Shown piece after piece: positions 1-5,252 of a DNA stretch of 5,252 nt. The number at the start of each line of letters is the position of its first letter. Position 1 is the first letter of the stretch. The stretch spans positions 1 through 5,252 of the forward strand of contig CALKUJ010000365.1 of the NCBI GenBank assembly GCA_937996825.1. The letters run 5' to 3'. A program made the position numbers and the translations under genes. Source of the DNA: an uncultured Polynucleobacter sp. Lineage in GTDB: Bacteria > Pseudomonadota > Gammaproteobacteria > Burkholderiales > Burkholderiaceae. The notes below the pieces were generated by a model. The model worked only from the letters and a program-made list of their open reading frames with translations, did no database searches and had not been told where the DNA came from.

Positions 1-843
1 CAACATTTGGTTCAAGGTTTGTTCGCGTTCGTCATTACCACCGCCCATACCAGCACCACGATGGCGACCAACGGCATCGATCTCATCGATGAAGACGATA
101 CAAGGAGCTTGCTTCTTAGCGTTCTCAAACATGTCGCGCACACGAGCTGCACCAACACCAACAAACATCTCGACGAAGTCTGAACCTGAGATTGCAAAGA
201 ATGGCACCTTGGCTTCACCAGCGATGGCTTTAGCCAACAATGTTTTACCTGTTCCAGGAGGACCTACTAAGAGAACACCTCTTGGAATATGACCACCCAG
301 CTTTTGGAATTTCGTTGGGTCTTTCAAGAAATCAACAAGCTCAAAAACTTCTTCTTTGGCCTCATCACACCCAGCCACATCAGCAAATGTGACAGCGTTT
401 GTATTTTCATCAATCAAACGAGCTTTTGATTTACCAAATGAGAATGCTCCACCTTTGCCACCACCTTGCATTTGGCGCATCATCAAGAACCAGAAACCAA
501 TGATCAATAATGTTGGGCCCAAGTAGTACAAAGCAGAAACCAAGAGACTTTGCTCTTCATCCGCTTTACCAGTTACTTGAACACCGTATTTCATCAAGTC
601 GCCAACCATCCAGATATCTCCTGGGCTGACAACAGAATATTTTTGTCCATCGATTGGGGTCACTTGAATGTTGCGACCCTGAACATCCACTCTTTTCACT
701 TTGCCGTTTTTGGCATCGTCCATGAATTGAGAATAAGTGATGTTTTCTTGAGCGCGTGGCTTATCAAATTGCTTGAAGACAGTGAACAGCACGAGGCCCA
801 CAACGAGCCACACACCAACTTTCTGCATCAAATTATTGTTCAC
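1..843 (-). CDS. ftsH: ATP-dependent zinc metalloprotease FtsH, N-terminal 281 residues (3' end outside window)
   Basis: FtsH is a hexameric inner-membrane AAA+ protease that extracts and degrades membrane proteins and short-lived regulators. The visible part reads, in order: a first membrane helix at about residues 8-22 (VGVWLVVGLVLFTVF), a periplasmic domain at about 29-98, a second helix at about 100-123, and the start of the AAA+ module. Walker A is GPPGTGKT (194-201), the pore loop is FVGVG (227-231), and Walker B ends in FIDE (D253, E254). The gene runs off the window just after NDEREQTLNQML, so the arginine fingers and the HEXXH zinc protease site cannot be seen. The start is GTG at 841-843, chosen because AAGGAGG lies 4 bases upstream and the resulting MNNN start fits betaproteobacterial FtsH; the in-frame ATG at 826-828 is too far from that site. 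It lies downstream of rlmE on the same strand, as in E. coli, but 157 bp away, which leaves room for its own promoter. The identity is clear. Confidence 0.97.
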   Translation of the reverse strand, partial: MNNNLMQKVGVWLVVGLVLFTVFKQFDKPRAQENITYSQFMDDAKNGKVKRVDVQGRNIQVTPIDGQKYSVVSPGDIWMVGDLMKYGVQVTGKADEEQSLLVSALYYLGPTLLIIGFWFLMMRQMQGGGKGGAFSFGKSKARLIDENTNAVTFADVAGCDEAKEEVFELVDFLKDPTKFQKLGGHIPRGVLLVGPPGTGKTLLAKAIAGEAKVPFFAISGSDFVEMFVGVGAARVRDMFENAKKQAPCIVFIDEIDAVGRHRGAGMGGGNDEREQTLNQML

Positions 844-847
844 AAAG

Positions 848-854
848 CCTCCTT
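848..854 (-). promoter_or_regulatory. Strong ribosome binding site of ftsH
   Basis: On the minus strand this reads AAGGAGG, a near-perfect Shine-Dalgarno sequence, with 4 bases (CTTT) before the GTG at 841-843. It decides the GTG start of ftsH over the ATG at 826-828. Its strength fits a highly translated protein despite the non-ATG start. Confidence 0.85.
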
Positions 855-858
855 AAGG

Positions 859-870
859 CAGATATATCTG
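859..870. repeat. 12-bp perfect palindrome in the ftsH leader
   Basis: CAGATATATCTG is self-complementary and lies directly beside the ftsH Shine-Dalgarno site. A second 8-bp palindrome, CCTTAAGG (851-858), abuts it and contains part of that site. The pair could be a protein-binding site or a weak structure near the ribosome site, or could be chance; nothing in the window names a regulator. Confidence 0.35.
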
Positions 871-876
871 TACACC

Positions 877-905
877 ATATGATTCTACTCCCTCCCCTTT
901 TCAAG
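877..905 (-). promoter_or_regulatory. Candidate sigma-32 (heat-shock) type promoter for ftsH
   Basis: On the minus strand, CTTGAAA (899-905) matches the -35 consensus of E. coli sigma-32 promoters exactly. After a 14-base spacer comes AATCATAT (877-884), which matches the -10 consensus CCCCATNT only in its second half. Transcription would start near 870, giving a leader of roughly 27 bases that ends in the strong ribosome site. ftsH is a heat-shock gene in E. coli, so the placement makes sense, but the -10 part is weak and this remains a prediction. Confidence 0.35.
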
Positions 906-1000
906 TGCTTGACTAAAAAAGTCGTTAAATCCCATAGATTTGTTATGGTTTTAGCCTTTTTCTGGGGTCTTTTGAGGGGTTTTGGACTGTGGTCAAACAC

Positions 1001-1672
1001 TCACTTAAGGTGTTTTCCTAAGAGAAAAGTTTCTGCCGACTTATCTCTAGAAGCTTTGGGCTTTCTAGGACTGACGATTTTGAAGACTTTTTTGAATGAT
1101 TCCACGATTTGACTGTAGCCACTGCCGTGGAAGCACTTGATCAAGAGGGCTCCATTGGGTTTTAAGTGAGCCTGCGAGAACTCCAAGGCCAAATCAGCCA
1201 AATGACCCATCCTGGCAGCATCAGCTGTTGAAACGCCCGATAAATTAGGTGCCATGTCCGATAAAACCAAATCAACCCTTGGGCCACCAGCAGGATCACC
1301 GGGTAACAAAGCTTCAAATTCCCTCAAAACGGCTTCTTCACGGAAGTCACCTTGTAAATAGGTCACATCTGCGATTTCTTCCATGGGCAGAATATCAATG
1401 GCAATGATCTTGCCAAAAGGTTTTCCATCAGGCGTGTCTGGATTTTTTTTGCCAAACTCAACCAAACGATTGCGGGCATATTGAGACCAACTGCCAGGCG
1501 TGCTGCCCAAGTCAACCACCACCATGCCAGGACCAATCAAACGATCCTGCTCGTCAATTTCTTTTAACTTATAAGCTGCACGCGCACGATACCCTTCCCT
1601 TTGCGCCATTTTGACGTAGGGGTCGTTCAGGTGATCGTTCAACCAGTCTTTATTGAATTTATTCTTTGCCAC
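1001..1672 (-). CDS. rlmE: 23S rRNA (uridine-2'-O-)-methyltransferase RlmE (FtsJ/RrmJ)
   Basis: RlmE uses S-adenosylmethionine to methylate the 2'-O of U2552 in the A loop of 23S rRNA, a late step in 50S maturation. The protein has 223 residues, close to the 209 of E. coli. The SAM-binding motif is DLGSTPGSWSQ (54-64) and the acceptor-side motif is SDMAPNLSG (138-146). The K-D-K-E catalytic set known from E. coli (K38, D124, K164, E199) is complete here as K35, D139, K179 and E214. Compared with E. coli there is extra sequence around residues 73-87 and 124-131, both likely surface loops. The start is GTG at 1670-1672 with a modest GGA 5 bases upstream. The gene is divergent from yhbY and upstream of ftsH, the same arrangement as in E. 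coli. No convincing terminator follows it, so read-through into ftsH is possible. Confidence 0.96.
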   Translation of the reverse strand: MAKNKFNKDWLNDHLNDPYVKMAQREGYRARAAYKLKEIDEQDRLIGPGMVVVDLGSTPGSWSQYARNRLVEFGKKNPDTPDGKPFGKIIAIDILPMEEIADVTYLQGDFREEAVLREFEALLPGDPAGGPRVDLVLSDMAPNLSGVSTADAARMGHLADLALEFSQAHLKPNGALLIKCFHGSGYSQIVESFKKVFKIVSPRKPKASRDKSAETFLLGKHLK

Positions 1673-1692
1673 TCTGTTCCACTTCTATATTC

Positions 1693-1711
1693 AATGAGTG
1701 ATTCACTCATT
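1693..1711. promoter_or_regulatory. Perfect 19-bp palindrome in the rlmE/yhbY divergent region, candidate operator
   Basis: AATGAGTGA-T-TCACTCATT is a perfect inverted repeat of 9-bp arms around a single base. It ends 20 bases upstream of the rlmE start and lies 97 bases upstream of the yhbY ATG. An odd-centred palindrome of this size is typical of sites for dimeric repressors such as TetR- or GntR-family proteins, and its position would suit control of rlmE. As RNA it could form an 8-bp stem with a 3-base loop. A T-run follows on the plus strand, but no plus-strand gene upstream needs a terminator. The repeat is seen directly; the operator role is inference. Confidence 0.5.
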
Positions 1712-1808
1712 TTTAATCATCAGTTCGCTATTTTCCGCTCTTTTTCATCAAGCACCCCATACTTTGCAATTTAATGCCTTATCATTGGGGTATTCCAAAG
1801 AAATTTCT

Positions 1809-2288
1809 ATGCCAAAACTCGAATTATCCTCTGCCGAACGCTCGGCACACCGCTCAGACGCCCATGCACTAAAACCCATTGTTTTAATTGGTGCTGATGG
1901 CCTTACACCTGCCGTTGTCAAAGAAGTCAACAACGGCCTTAATTCTCACGGCTTGATCAAAGTTCGCGTTTTTGGCGATGATCGCGAAGCTCGTGTGGCA
2001 ATCTACGACCAATTGTGTGAAGACTTAAATGCAGCACCGATTCAACACATTGGTAAGTTATTGGTTCTTTTTAGACCCAAGGTAGAAAAAGAAGTTGTGG
2101 AAAAGCGCCGCGGTAAATCTGGCGGCCCTAAAGTGGTGATGGTAAAGAAATTCACACGCAACCCACAACGTCGTCCAAAACCTGTGGCTACCACAGTGCT
2201 TGGTAATGAGCGGGTGGCTGCAGGTGGTCAAGTGAAACGCGCCAAACCACGTCAAACCAGCGTCAAGAAAAAACAGCTCAGTCGTTAA
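1809..2288 (+). CDS. yhbY: YhbY-family RNA-binding protein (CRM domain) with long basic C-terminal tail
   Basis: YhbY is a small protein of the CRS1/YhbY (CRM) RNA-binding family that associates with pre-50S ribosomal particles. Residues about 3-90 align along the whole E. coli protein: ALKPIVLIGADGLT (20-33) carries the family's glycine loop, followed by GLIKVRV (48-54), DDRE (57-60) and IGKLLVLFRP (81-90). The E. coli protein ends about there at 97 residues; this one continues to 159 with a tail (92-159) of 21 Lys/Arg against 4 Glu, rich in Pro and Gly and probably disordered. I chose the ATG at 1809-1811 because the domain begins at once after it; a longer reading from GTG at 1698 would start inside the palindrome and add 37 residues unlike the family. 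The ribosome site is weak (AAAGAAA). It is divergent from rlmE and convergent with the DUF4149 gene. Confidence 0.93.
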   Translation: MPKLELSSAERSAHRSDAHALKPIVLIGADGLTPAVVKEVNNGLNSHGLIKVRVFGDDREARVAIYDQLCEDLNAAPIQHIGKLLVLFRPKVEKEVVEKRRGKSGGPKVVMVKKFTRNPQRRPKPVATTVLGNERVAAGGQVKRAKPRQTSVKKKQLSR

Positions 2289-2292
2289 CCGA

Positions 2293-2769
2293 TTAGTTTG
2301 AGTCAACTGGTTTGGTCAGACGCCACAAGAGCACCAAACCAATCAAAGATTGCAGCGAATACACCATGCTTGAATAAGTGTGAAGTCTGCTGAATGCTTC
2401 AGCCAATGGCGAAAGCATCACCGGAAAGCCATGACTCAAGGCTTCCTCACGCAAAGAATCCATCATGGGCTCAAACACAAAAGCTGACACTCCTGCGCAG
2501 ATCAACATGGCCAATAAATACCAGCGGATATTCTTATAACGGCCACAACCACGCTTGACCAATAAATTAGCGAAAACAATTAAACCCACACTGAGGATCA
2601 TGCTGATGATTCCTTCAATGCGAAACAATGCACCCGCAACCATGCCAGCGACTTGAGAATCTGAGAGAGTTGCAAATAGTGTGGGTGTCACGATGTAACC
2701 CACTGTGATGATGCTACCCACCCAAAGAGTCAAGATGAAAACAAATACTCGTTGGGCGGTGATGTGCAT
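2293..2769 (-). CDS. DUF4149 family small integral membrane protein
   Basis: The product is a 158-residue hydrophobic protein of unknown function. Four likely membrane helices lie at about 8-28, 51-71, 83-101 and 133-151, with basic stretches such as KRGCGRYKNIR (72-82) between helices 2 and 3. The motif FSRLHTYSSMVYSLQ (126-140), just before the last helix, and the GYIVTPTLFATL segment (24-35) after the first are what I recognise as DUF4149 signatures. It starts at ATG 2767-2769, with an AGGCGA-like ribosome site 8 bases upstream, 45 bp after the greA stop, so it is probably cotranscribed with greA. Its last codons contain one long inverted repeat and end 4 bp from the yhbY stop. In related bacteria I recall a gene of this family beside greA and yhbY, but no biochemical role is known to me. 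The family call is fairly sure; the function is unknown. Confidence 0.8.
   Translation of the reverse strand: MHITAQRVFVFILTLWVGSIITVGYIVTPTLFATLSDSQVAGMVAGALFRIEGIISMILSVGLIVFANLLVKRGCGRYKNIRWYLLAMLICAGVSAFVFEPMMDSLREEALSHGFPVMLSPLAEAFSRLHTYSSMVYSLQSLIGLVLLWRLTKPVDSN
2308..2341. repeat. 9-bp inverted repeat just past the yhbY stop, inside the 3' end of the DUF4149 gene
   Basis: The arms TGGTTTGGT (2308-2316) and ACCAAACCA (2333-2341) are perfectly complementary around a 16-base loop. The repeat begins 20 bases past the yhbY stop and within the last 17 codons of the opposing gene. A hairpin here would be in the yhbY mRNA 3' region and in the DUF4149 message. No T-run follows on either strand, so it is not a classical intrinsic terminator. 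It may stabilise 3' ends or be chance. Confidence 0.4.
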
Positions 2770-2814
2770 TTACAAGTTCGCCTGAGGTTTTTGAACTGTC
2801 TTAAGTTGGGCGAA

Positions 2815-3291
2815 TCAGATGTATTGAACGTTCAGAATTTCAACTTCACGACTGCCACCAGGGGATGAGAAGGTGGCCACATCGCCCTCTTCTTTACCAA
2901 TCAATGCTCTGGCAATTGGTGAACTGATAGAGATTTTGTTGGACTCTAAATCTGCCTCGTCATCACCCACGATTTGATAAGTGGCTTTCTTGCCATCTTC
3001 CAAATCTTCAATTTCAACTGTGGCACCAAAAACAATGCGACCCTCAACATCCAAGGTTGATGGATCGATGATTTGAGCAGCGGCCAATTTACCTTCTAAC
3101 TCCTGAATGCGCCCTTCGATGAAGGCTTGCTTTTCTTTAGCAGCATCGTATTCAGCGTTTTCAGATAAGTCACCCTGGGCACGAGCCTCAGAGATTGAAT
3201 TGATCACAGCAGGACGCTCGACATGCTTCAAGTTGTGCAACTCTTTCTTTAACAACTCAGCGCCATGTTTTGTAATAGGAATGGTACTCAT
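2815..3291 (-). CDS. greA: Transcription elongation factor GreA
   Basis: GreA enters the secondary channel of RNA polymerase and stimulates cleavage of backtracked transcripts, letting stalled complexes resume. The protein has 158 residues, the same length as in E. coli. The N-terminal coiled coil spans about 8-75, with the tip motif QGDLSENAEYDAAKE (39-53); the acidic tip residues D41 and E44 are at the E. coli positions. The C-terminal FKBP-like domain (about 80-158) has the second family signature SSPIARALIGKEEGD (123-137). It starts at ATG 3289-3291 with GGAAG about 7 bases upstream. It lies downstream of carB on the same strand, with a strong hairpin in the 91-bp gap, and upstream of the DUF4149 gene. 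It is complete and looks functional. Confidence 0.98.
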   Translation of the reverse strand: MSTIPITKHGAELLKKELHNLKHVERPAVINSISEARAQGDLSENAEYDAAKEKQAFIEGRIQELEGKLAAAQIIDPSTLDVEGRIVFGATVEIEDLEDGKKATYQIVGDDEADLESNKISISSPIARALIGKEEGDVATFSSPGGSREVEILNVQYI

Positions 3292-3327
3292 AAATCTACT
3301 TCCAAAAATCTAGTTAAATGAAGAACA

Positions 3328-3355
3328 AATGACTGGTAGCTCTCTACCAGTCATT
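3328..3355 (-). terminator. Strong hairpin between carB and greA: carB terminator or greA leader attenuator
   Basis: AATGACTGGTAG (3328-3339) and CTACCAGTCATT (3344-3355) form a perfect 12-bp stem with a 4-base loop. On the minus strand the stem is followed by TTTGTTCTT, a T-rich but broken run; on the plus strand it is followed by CATTATTTTTG. It lies 27 bases after the carB stop and 36 bases before the greA start, on the transcribed side of both genes. It is most simply the carB terminator, probably partial because no good greA promoter is visible between it and greA. It could instead act as a terminator within the greA leader. Confidence 0.7.
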
Positions 3356-3382
3356 CATTATTTTTGTATCTTAGCCGATATC

Positions 3383-5252
3383 TTATAAAGACGCGTGCAG
3401 ACCTTGCAAGTCGTAAACCTCAAGCTGATTGATGGCTTTTATACCGGCAACCGCAGCCTTAGCACCACTGATGGTAGTGTAATAAGTCACACGATTGGCC
3501 TGCGCGGTTGTTCTGATCGATCTTGAATCAGCAATCGCCGCCCTGGTTTCATCAACTGTGGTGAAGACCAACTCAATTTCACCATTTTTGATCATGTCCA
3601 CAATGTGTGGGCGACCATCTTTGACTTTGTTCACGCGCTTGACTGGCACACCTGCCGCCTGAATCGCATCAGCCGTGCCTTGTGTTGCCACAATCGAGTA
3701 ACCCATGTCATGAAGCATTTGCGCCACTTCAACTGCCTTTGCTTTATCACTGTCTTTCACGGTCAGCAATACGGCGCCTGATTTAGGCAATGTGGTGCTT
3801 GCCGCCAACTGTGACTTGAACAAAGCTTCGCCAAAGGTTTTACCAACGCCCATCACTTCACCAGTTGAACGCATTTCTGGTCCAAGAATTGGGTCAACGC
3901 CTGGGAATTTATTGAATGGGAAAACCGCCTCTTTGACTGAGAAGTAAGGAGGGATGACTTCTTCACCAATACCCTGCTGATCCAAACTTTCGCCCGCCAT
4001 ACAGCGTGCAGCGATTTTGGCTAATTGCAAACCTGTTGCTTTTGAAACATATGGCACAGTTCTGGAAGCACGTGGATTGACCTCAAGAACATAAACAATG
4101 TCTTTGCCATTCACTTGCTGGATCGCGAACTGCACGTTCATCAAACCAATCACATTGAGGCCTTTGGCCATCGCTGCTGTTTGACGACGCATCTCATCAA
4201 CAGTTTCTTTTGAGAGTGAATATGGTGGCAATGAACATGCTGAGTCGCCAGAGTGAACACCCGCCTGTTCGATGTGCTCCATCACACCACCGATGAAAAC
4301 TCTCTTACCATCAGAAATACAGTCCACATCACATTCGATCGCATCGTTCAAGAATCGATCCAACAATACTGGTGAGTCATGAGACACCTTGACCGCTTCA
4401 CGCATGTAGCGCTCTAGGTCACGACCATCATGAACAATCTCCATGGCACGACCACCCAACACATAAGAAGGACGAACCACTAGTGGGTAACCAATTTCTT
4501 CGGCCAACTTCAGAGCTTCTGTCTCTGTACGAGCTGTTCTGTTTGGTGGCTGACGCAAGCCCAAATCTTGCAATAGCTTTTGGAAGCGCTCACGGTCTTC
4601 AGCCGCATCGATCATGTCTGGGCTGGTACCAATGATAGGTACACCATTGGCTTCTAGATCAAGAGCCAGCTTCAATGGGGTTTGACCACCGTACTGAACA
4701 ATCACACCCTTTGGTTTTTCAATCGCAACGATCTCTAGAACATCTTCAAGCGTCAATGGCTCAAAGTACAAACGATCAGAAGTGTCATAGTCAGTAGAAA
4801 CAGTTTCTGGATTGCAGTTCACCATGATGGTTTCATAACCATCATCACGCATAGCTAGTGCAGCATGTACACAGCAGTAGTCAAACTCAATACCTTGACC
4901 AATGCGGTTAGGACCACCACCCAACACCATGATTTTTTCTTTGGTGGTTGGCTGTGATTCGCACTCACCATGCTCTGCTTCGTAGCAAGAGTACATATAG
5001 GCTGTGTTTGTTGAGAACTCAGCTGCACAAGTATCTACACGTTTGTATACAGGTCTTACTTTTAATGCATGGCGTGCTTCACGCACAGCTTTTGCATCCG
5101 TCTTTAACAATTTAGCTAAACGACGATCTGAGAAACCTTTTTGTTTTACAAAGCGCAACTCTTGAGCTGTTAAATCTTTTAATTGACGAGTTTGTAGTTT
5201 CTTTTCAATTTCAATGATTTCTGAAATTTGAGCCAAGAACCATGGGTCAATT
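3383..5252 (-). CDS. carB: Carbamoyl-phosphate synthase large subunit CarB, C-terminal 622 residues (5' end outside window)
   Basis: CarB, with the glutaminase subunit CarA, makes carbamoyl phosphate from bicarbonate, ammonia from glutamine, and two ATP, for pyrimidine and arginine synthesis. The fragment opens with IDPWFLAQI and matches E. coli CarB from about residue 452 to its end, so some 450 N-terminal residues (the first ATP-grasp half) are missing only because of the window edge. It holds the oligomerisation domain (fragment 1-101), the second ATP-grasp unit that phosphorylates carbamate (about 102-484; KIMVLGGGPNRIGQGIEFDY, RPSYVLGGRAMEIV, and EVNPR with the metal ligands equivalent to E841 and N843), and the MGS-like allosteric domain (about 485-622). 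In that domain K954, T974, T977 and K993 of E. coli are kept, but N1015 and T1017 read Thr and Val. The reading frame continues upstream of the first TTG at 5234-5236, so that codon is not a start. greA follows 91 bp downstream. Confidence 0.98.
   Translation of the reverse strand, partial: IDPWFLAQISEIIEIEKKLQTRQLKDLTAQELRFVKQKGFSDRRLAKLLKTDAKAVREARHALKVRPVYKRVDTCAAEFSTNTAYMYSCYEAEHGECESQPTTKEKIMVLGGGPNRIGQGIEFDYCCVHAALAMRDDGYETIMVNCNPETVSTDYDTSDRLYFEPLTLEDVLEIVAIEKPKGVIVQYGGQTPLKLALDLEANGVPIIGTSPDMIDAAEDRERFQKLLQDLGLRQPPNRTARTETEALKLAEEIGYPLVVRPSYVLGGRAMEIVHDGRDLERYMREAVKVSHDSPVLLDRFLNDAIECDVDCISDGKRVFIGGVMEHIEQAGVHSGDSACSLPPYSLSKETVDEMRRQTAAMAKGLNVIGLMNVQFAIQQVNGKDIVYVLEVNPRASRTVPYVSKATGLQLAKIAARCMAGESLDQQGIGEEVIPPYFSVKEAVFPFNKFPGVDPILGPEMRSTGEVMGVGKTFGEALFKSQLAASTTLPKSGAVLLTVKDSDKAKAVEVAQMLHDMGYSIVATQGTADAIQAAGVPVKRVNKVKDGRPHIVDMIKNGEIELVFTTVDETRAAIADSRSIRTTAQANRVTYYTTISGAKAAVAGIKAINQLEVYDLQGLHASL

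Noticed and set aside
550..882. Plus-strand open frame of 110 codons opposite ftsH.
   Set aside because: It is the antisense shadow of the FtsH periplasmic and second membrane regions.
908..941. Plus-strand TTGACT resembling a -35 box.
   Set aside because: No acceptable -10 at 16-18 bases, and no plus-strand gene follows for more than 700 bases.
911..948. Possible terminator after rlmE: GACTAAAAAAGTC (911-923) and CCATA/TATGG (932-936, 944-948).
   Set aside because: The stems are only 4-5 bp, the T-run is inside the first repeat in place of after a stem, and the second has no T-run directly behind it on the rlmE strand.
879..1112. Plus-strand open frame of 77 codons across the rlmE-ftsH gap.
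   Set aside because: It overlaps the conserved end of rlmE and has no recognisable domain; it looks like a chance frame.
1764..1796. TTGCAA and TATCAT as a sigma-70 promoter for yhbY.
   Set aside because: The spacing between them is only 10 bases and no other pair fits well; the yhbY promoter cannot be placed with confidence.
1698..1808. N-terminal extension of yhbY from GTG at 1698, adding 37 residues with a hydrophobic start.
   Set aside because: The start codon lies inside the palindrome, the extra residues do not resemble YhbY, and the CRM domain begins right after the ATG at 1809.
2058..2306. Minus-strand open frame opposite the yhbY tail.
   Set aside because: It is antisense to a clear YhbY frame and has no family features; it would also overlap the DUF4149 stop.
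2777..2814. TTCGCC/GGCGAA inverted repeat between greA and the DUF4149 gene.
   Set aside because: Arms of 6 bp around a 26-base loop are too weak to call a terminator or operator.
5234..5236. TTG as a start of a shorter CarB-like protein.
   Set aside because: The conserved frame (IDPWF) continues upstream to the window edge, so this is an internal Leu codon.

Overview
The window is ordinary chromosomal DNA of a betaproteobacterium, most likely in the order Burkholderiales and perhaps a Polynucleobacter-like freshwater member. This is inferred from the betaproteobacterial look of the FtsH N-terminus (MNNNLMQKVGVWLVVG), the gene order carB-greA-DUF4149 / yhbY / rlmE-ftsH, and a moderate G+C content (mid-40s percent by eye) that is low for Burkholderiales. 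No database search was possible, so the genus is a guess.

Layout from left to right: the 5' part of ftsH (minus strand, cut by the left edge before the protease domain); a 157-bp gap with a possible heat-shock-type promoter for ftsH; rlmE (minus); a 136-bp divergent control region with a perfect 19-bp palindrome; yhbY (plus, the only plus-strand gene); a 4-bp convergent junction; a small four-helix membrane protein of the DUF4149 family (minus); greA (minus); a 91-bp gap with a strong 12-bp-stem hairpin; and the C-terminal 622 residues of carB (minus, running off the right edge). There is no gene-free stretch above 300 bases. I see no tRNA or rRNA gene, mobile element, CRISPR array or foreign island.

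Functionally this is a growth and RNA-metabolism neighbourhood. CarB makes carbamoyl phosphate for pyrimidines and arginine. GreA rescues backtracked RNA polymerase. YhbY and RlmE act on the large ribosomal subunit (assembly factor and U2552 2'-O-methyltransferase). FtsH is the membrane AAA+ protease. The greA / yhbY (divergent) / rlmE-ftsH arrangement is also found in E. coli. Here carB lies upstream of greA and a DUF4149 gene is inserted between greA and yhbY.

I found no undescribed multi-gene system. The points worth a second look are regulatory (the rlmE/yhbY palindrome, the greA leader hairpin, the CTTGAAA element before ftsH, and an inverted repeat over the yhbY/DUF4149 junction) or fine-scale protein features (a long basic YhbY tail, and substitutions in the CarB effector pocket).
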